Translations under genes and position numbers: made by a program
Part shown: positions 63,278 through 64,000 of the stretch, in pieces
How the letters are laid out: the number at the start of each line of letters is the position of its first letter
Numbering within the stretch: the stretch's first letter is position 1
Source of the DNA: Mesorhizobium sp. WSM4306
GTDB lineage: Bacteria > Pseudomonadota > Alphaproteobacteria > Rhizobiales > Rhizobiaceae
Direction: 5' to 3'
Assembly (NCBI RefSeq): GCF_007003975.1
Contig: NZ_VFTC01000003.1
Coordinates: forward strand, 247,447-311,446
Length of the DNA stretch: 64,000 nucleotides
The notes under the pieces: generated by a model
Told to the model about the DNA's origin: nothing
Database searches by the model: none
Seen by the model: only the letters and a program-made list of their open reading frames with translations

Positions 63278-63310
63278 AGGCAGGTCCGTGACCTTCGCCC
63301 AACTATTGGC

Positions 63311-63335
63311 GGAACCGGCGGCTCGGATCTTTGTT
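63311..63335 (+). promoter_or_regulatory. EcfG-type promoter of the small gene at 63363
   Basis: GGAAC (63311-63315), 17 bases, GTT (63333-63335), 28 bases before the ATG. It is the fifth element of this form in the last 8.4 kb. Confidence 0.6.
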
Positions 63336-63362
63336 TACGATCAAGTCCAGGAGCATGGAAAC

Positions 63363-63581
63363 ATGACCGCGAACGAAAACCATCGTGAGACCGGTGCCAC
63401 CAAATACCCGGCACGGACCGGGCCCGACCCTTCGGACGATTTCTCTCAGGATGCCGCGGCCAACAAGAAGCCGCCAAGTGGCATGGGCTTGACCCGGCCT
63501 GTCGGGGATGTCGACGACAAGACGCATCAATCCGACGGACGAAATCCTCCCAAGCCTGCCTCGCGCCCAGCCAGAAAATAG
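63363..63581 (+). CDS. Small hydrophilic protein, probable stress gene
   Basis: A 72-residue, strongly hydrophilic product (TANENHRETGATKYPARTG, DDFSQDAAANKKPPSG, TRPVGDVDDKTHQSDG) with no hydrophobic segment, Cys or Trp; it is probably disordered. ATG 63363 has GGAG about 9 bases upstream. The GGAAC-N17-GTT promoter directly before it argues that it is real and stress-induced. Family unknown to me. Confidence 0.6.
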   Translation: MTANENHRETGATKYPARTGPDPSDDFSQDAAANKKPPSGMGLTRPVGDVDDKTHQSDGRNPPKPASRPARK

Positions 63582-64000
63582 TCCGGCTACCTGCATGAAT
63601 AGAGCCCGCCTGCCAGGACATCTGACGGGCGGGTTCAAACAAGATGGGCATCTTTGCGGATCACCGTGCAACGCTGCCCGCGCCATCTTGTTCCGCTGAC
63701 CTTGCGTTCCCGCCATAAACGTTCGCGCGGCGGAACAAAGCCCTCCGGTACTTGTTAGCCCCTCAGCTGCCTGAGCGCCTTCAACCGGCGCTTGCGCAAC
63801 CCACGTAACCCACCGGAAACCACTGGTTGCGCGGCTTTTGGCGGCACCGAAGCGGCGATGCGAAAGCGCTTTTGCGCCAGTTCCGCGATCACACCATATG
63901 AACCGATCCAACCTCTGATACCTTGTTCAGCAGCGGGACTTGTCCCGCTTTGGCCGGTGCTTCAGGCAACCCCATCCCAACCCCCCGCCCCCTGTGGCGC
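63582..64000. other. Window end, no confident gene
   Basis: The first 60 bases hold a GCCCGCC...GGGCGGG inverted pair that may terminate the preceding gene. A leftward frame ending near 63757 reads IAELAQKRFRIAASVPPKAA and ends in LRKRRLKALRQLRG, without a good start or ribosome site. I cannot assign it. The final bases are C-rich and featureless. Confidence 0.45.

Noticed and set aside
63303..63911. 202-codon leftward frame at the window end
   Set aside because: It overlaps the small stress gene and repeats, lacks a ribosome site and has no recognisable domain.

Overview
The window looks like chromosomal DNA of a Mesorhizobium-type alphaproteobacterium (Hyphomicrobiales). It is GC-rich and has tightly coupled operons, TTG/GTG starts, a rhizobial-type heterotetrameric sarcosine oxidase operon, a small secreted protein resembling the Mesorhizobium family DUF680, several DUF1236/DUF992/DUF6766-type proteins and rhizobial intergenic palindromes. 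This assignment rests on sequence features and family memory; no database was searched.

Layout. 1-4.9 kb: end of an RpiR-type regulator, then an RND efflux pair. 5.0-12.3 kb: a divergent acyl-CoA catabolic cluster. Leftward it encodes two MDR oxidoreductases and an ACAD10/11-like acyl-CoA dehydrogenase; rightward an SDR, a MaoC hydratase, an APH-like kinase, a second SDR and a TetR regulator. The split kinase plus ACAD pairing recalls the LvaA/LvaC and ACAD10/11 route for 4-hydroxyacyl-CoAs. 12.5-18.7 kb: a small secreted protein, then soxB-(unknown)-soxD-soxA-soxG. 18.9-25.2 kb: small membrane protein, SDR, SET-domain protein, rpsU, TPR lipoprotein, two DUF992 proteins and an MFS carrier. 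25.3-27.6 kb: divergent dgdR-like regulator and dialkylglycine decarboxylase. 27.6-31.5 kb: coaBC carrying an extra N-terminal ribbon-helix-helix domain, then ubiE-ubiB. 31.7-42.6 kb: nucleoside salvage and uptake (adenosine deaminase, upp, deoA, purine nucleoside phosphorylase, cdd, a nucleoside-type ABC transporter and its BMP-type binding protein), with slyX and a putative anti-sigma-like protein embedded.

44.3-51.5 kb is accessory in character. A tRNA-Ser(GGA) gene is followed 3.6 kb later by an exact 15-bp copy of its 3' end, an att-like repeat. Beyond it lie a lone KAP-family P-loop NTPase and a visibly AT-richer gene for a secreted protein with a MACPF/perforin-like core. No integrase was found.

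51.5-63.6 kb contains a DMT exporter, an L,D-transpeptidase, small stress-type proteins, a decayed response regulator, a PilZ protein, a TetR-controlled membrane protein, a pyrophosphatase, a DUF892 ferritin-like protein and an isochorismatase-fold hydrolase. Several of these genes carry upstream GGAAC-N17-GTT, the signature of the alphaproteobacterial general stress sigma factor EcfG. One copy, between the pyrophosphatase and a small membrane protein, is symmetric and could fire in both directions. The right part therefore looks like a cluster of general-stress-response genes.

The best candidates for something undescribed are the RHH-CoaBC fusion with a 21-bp palindrome at its own promoter, the MACPF-like protein beside the KAP NTPase in a tRNA-linked island, and the symmetric EcfG-type promoter.
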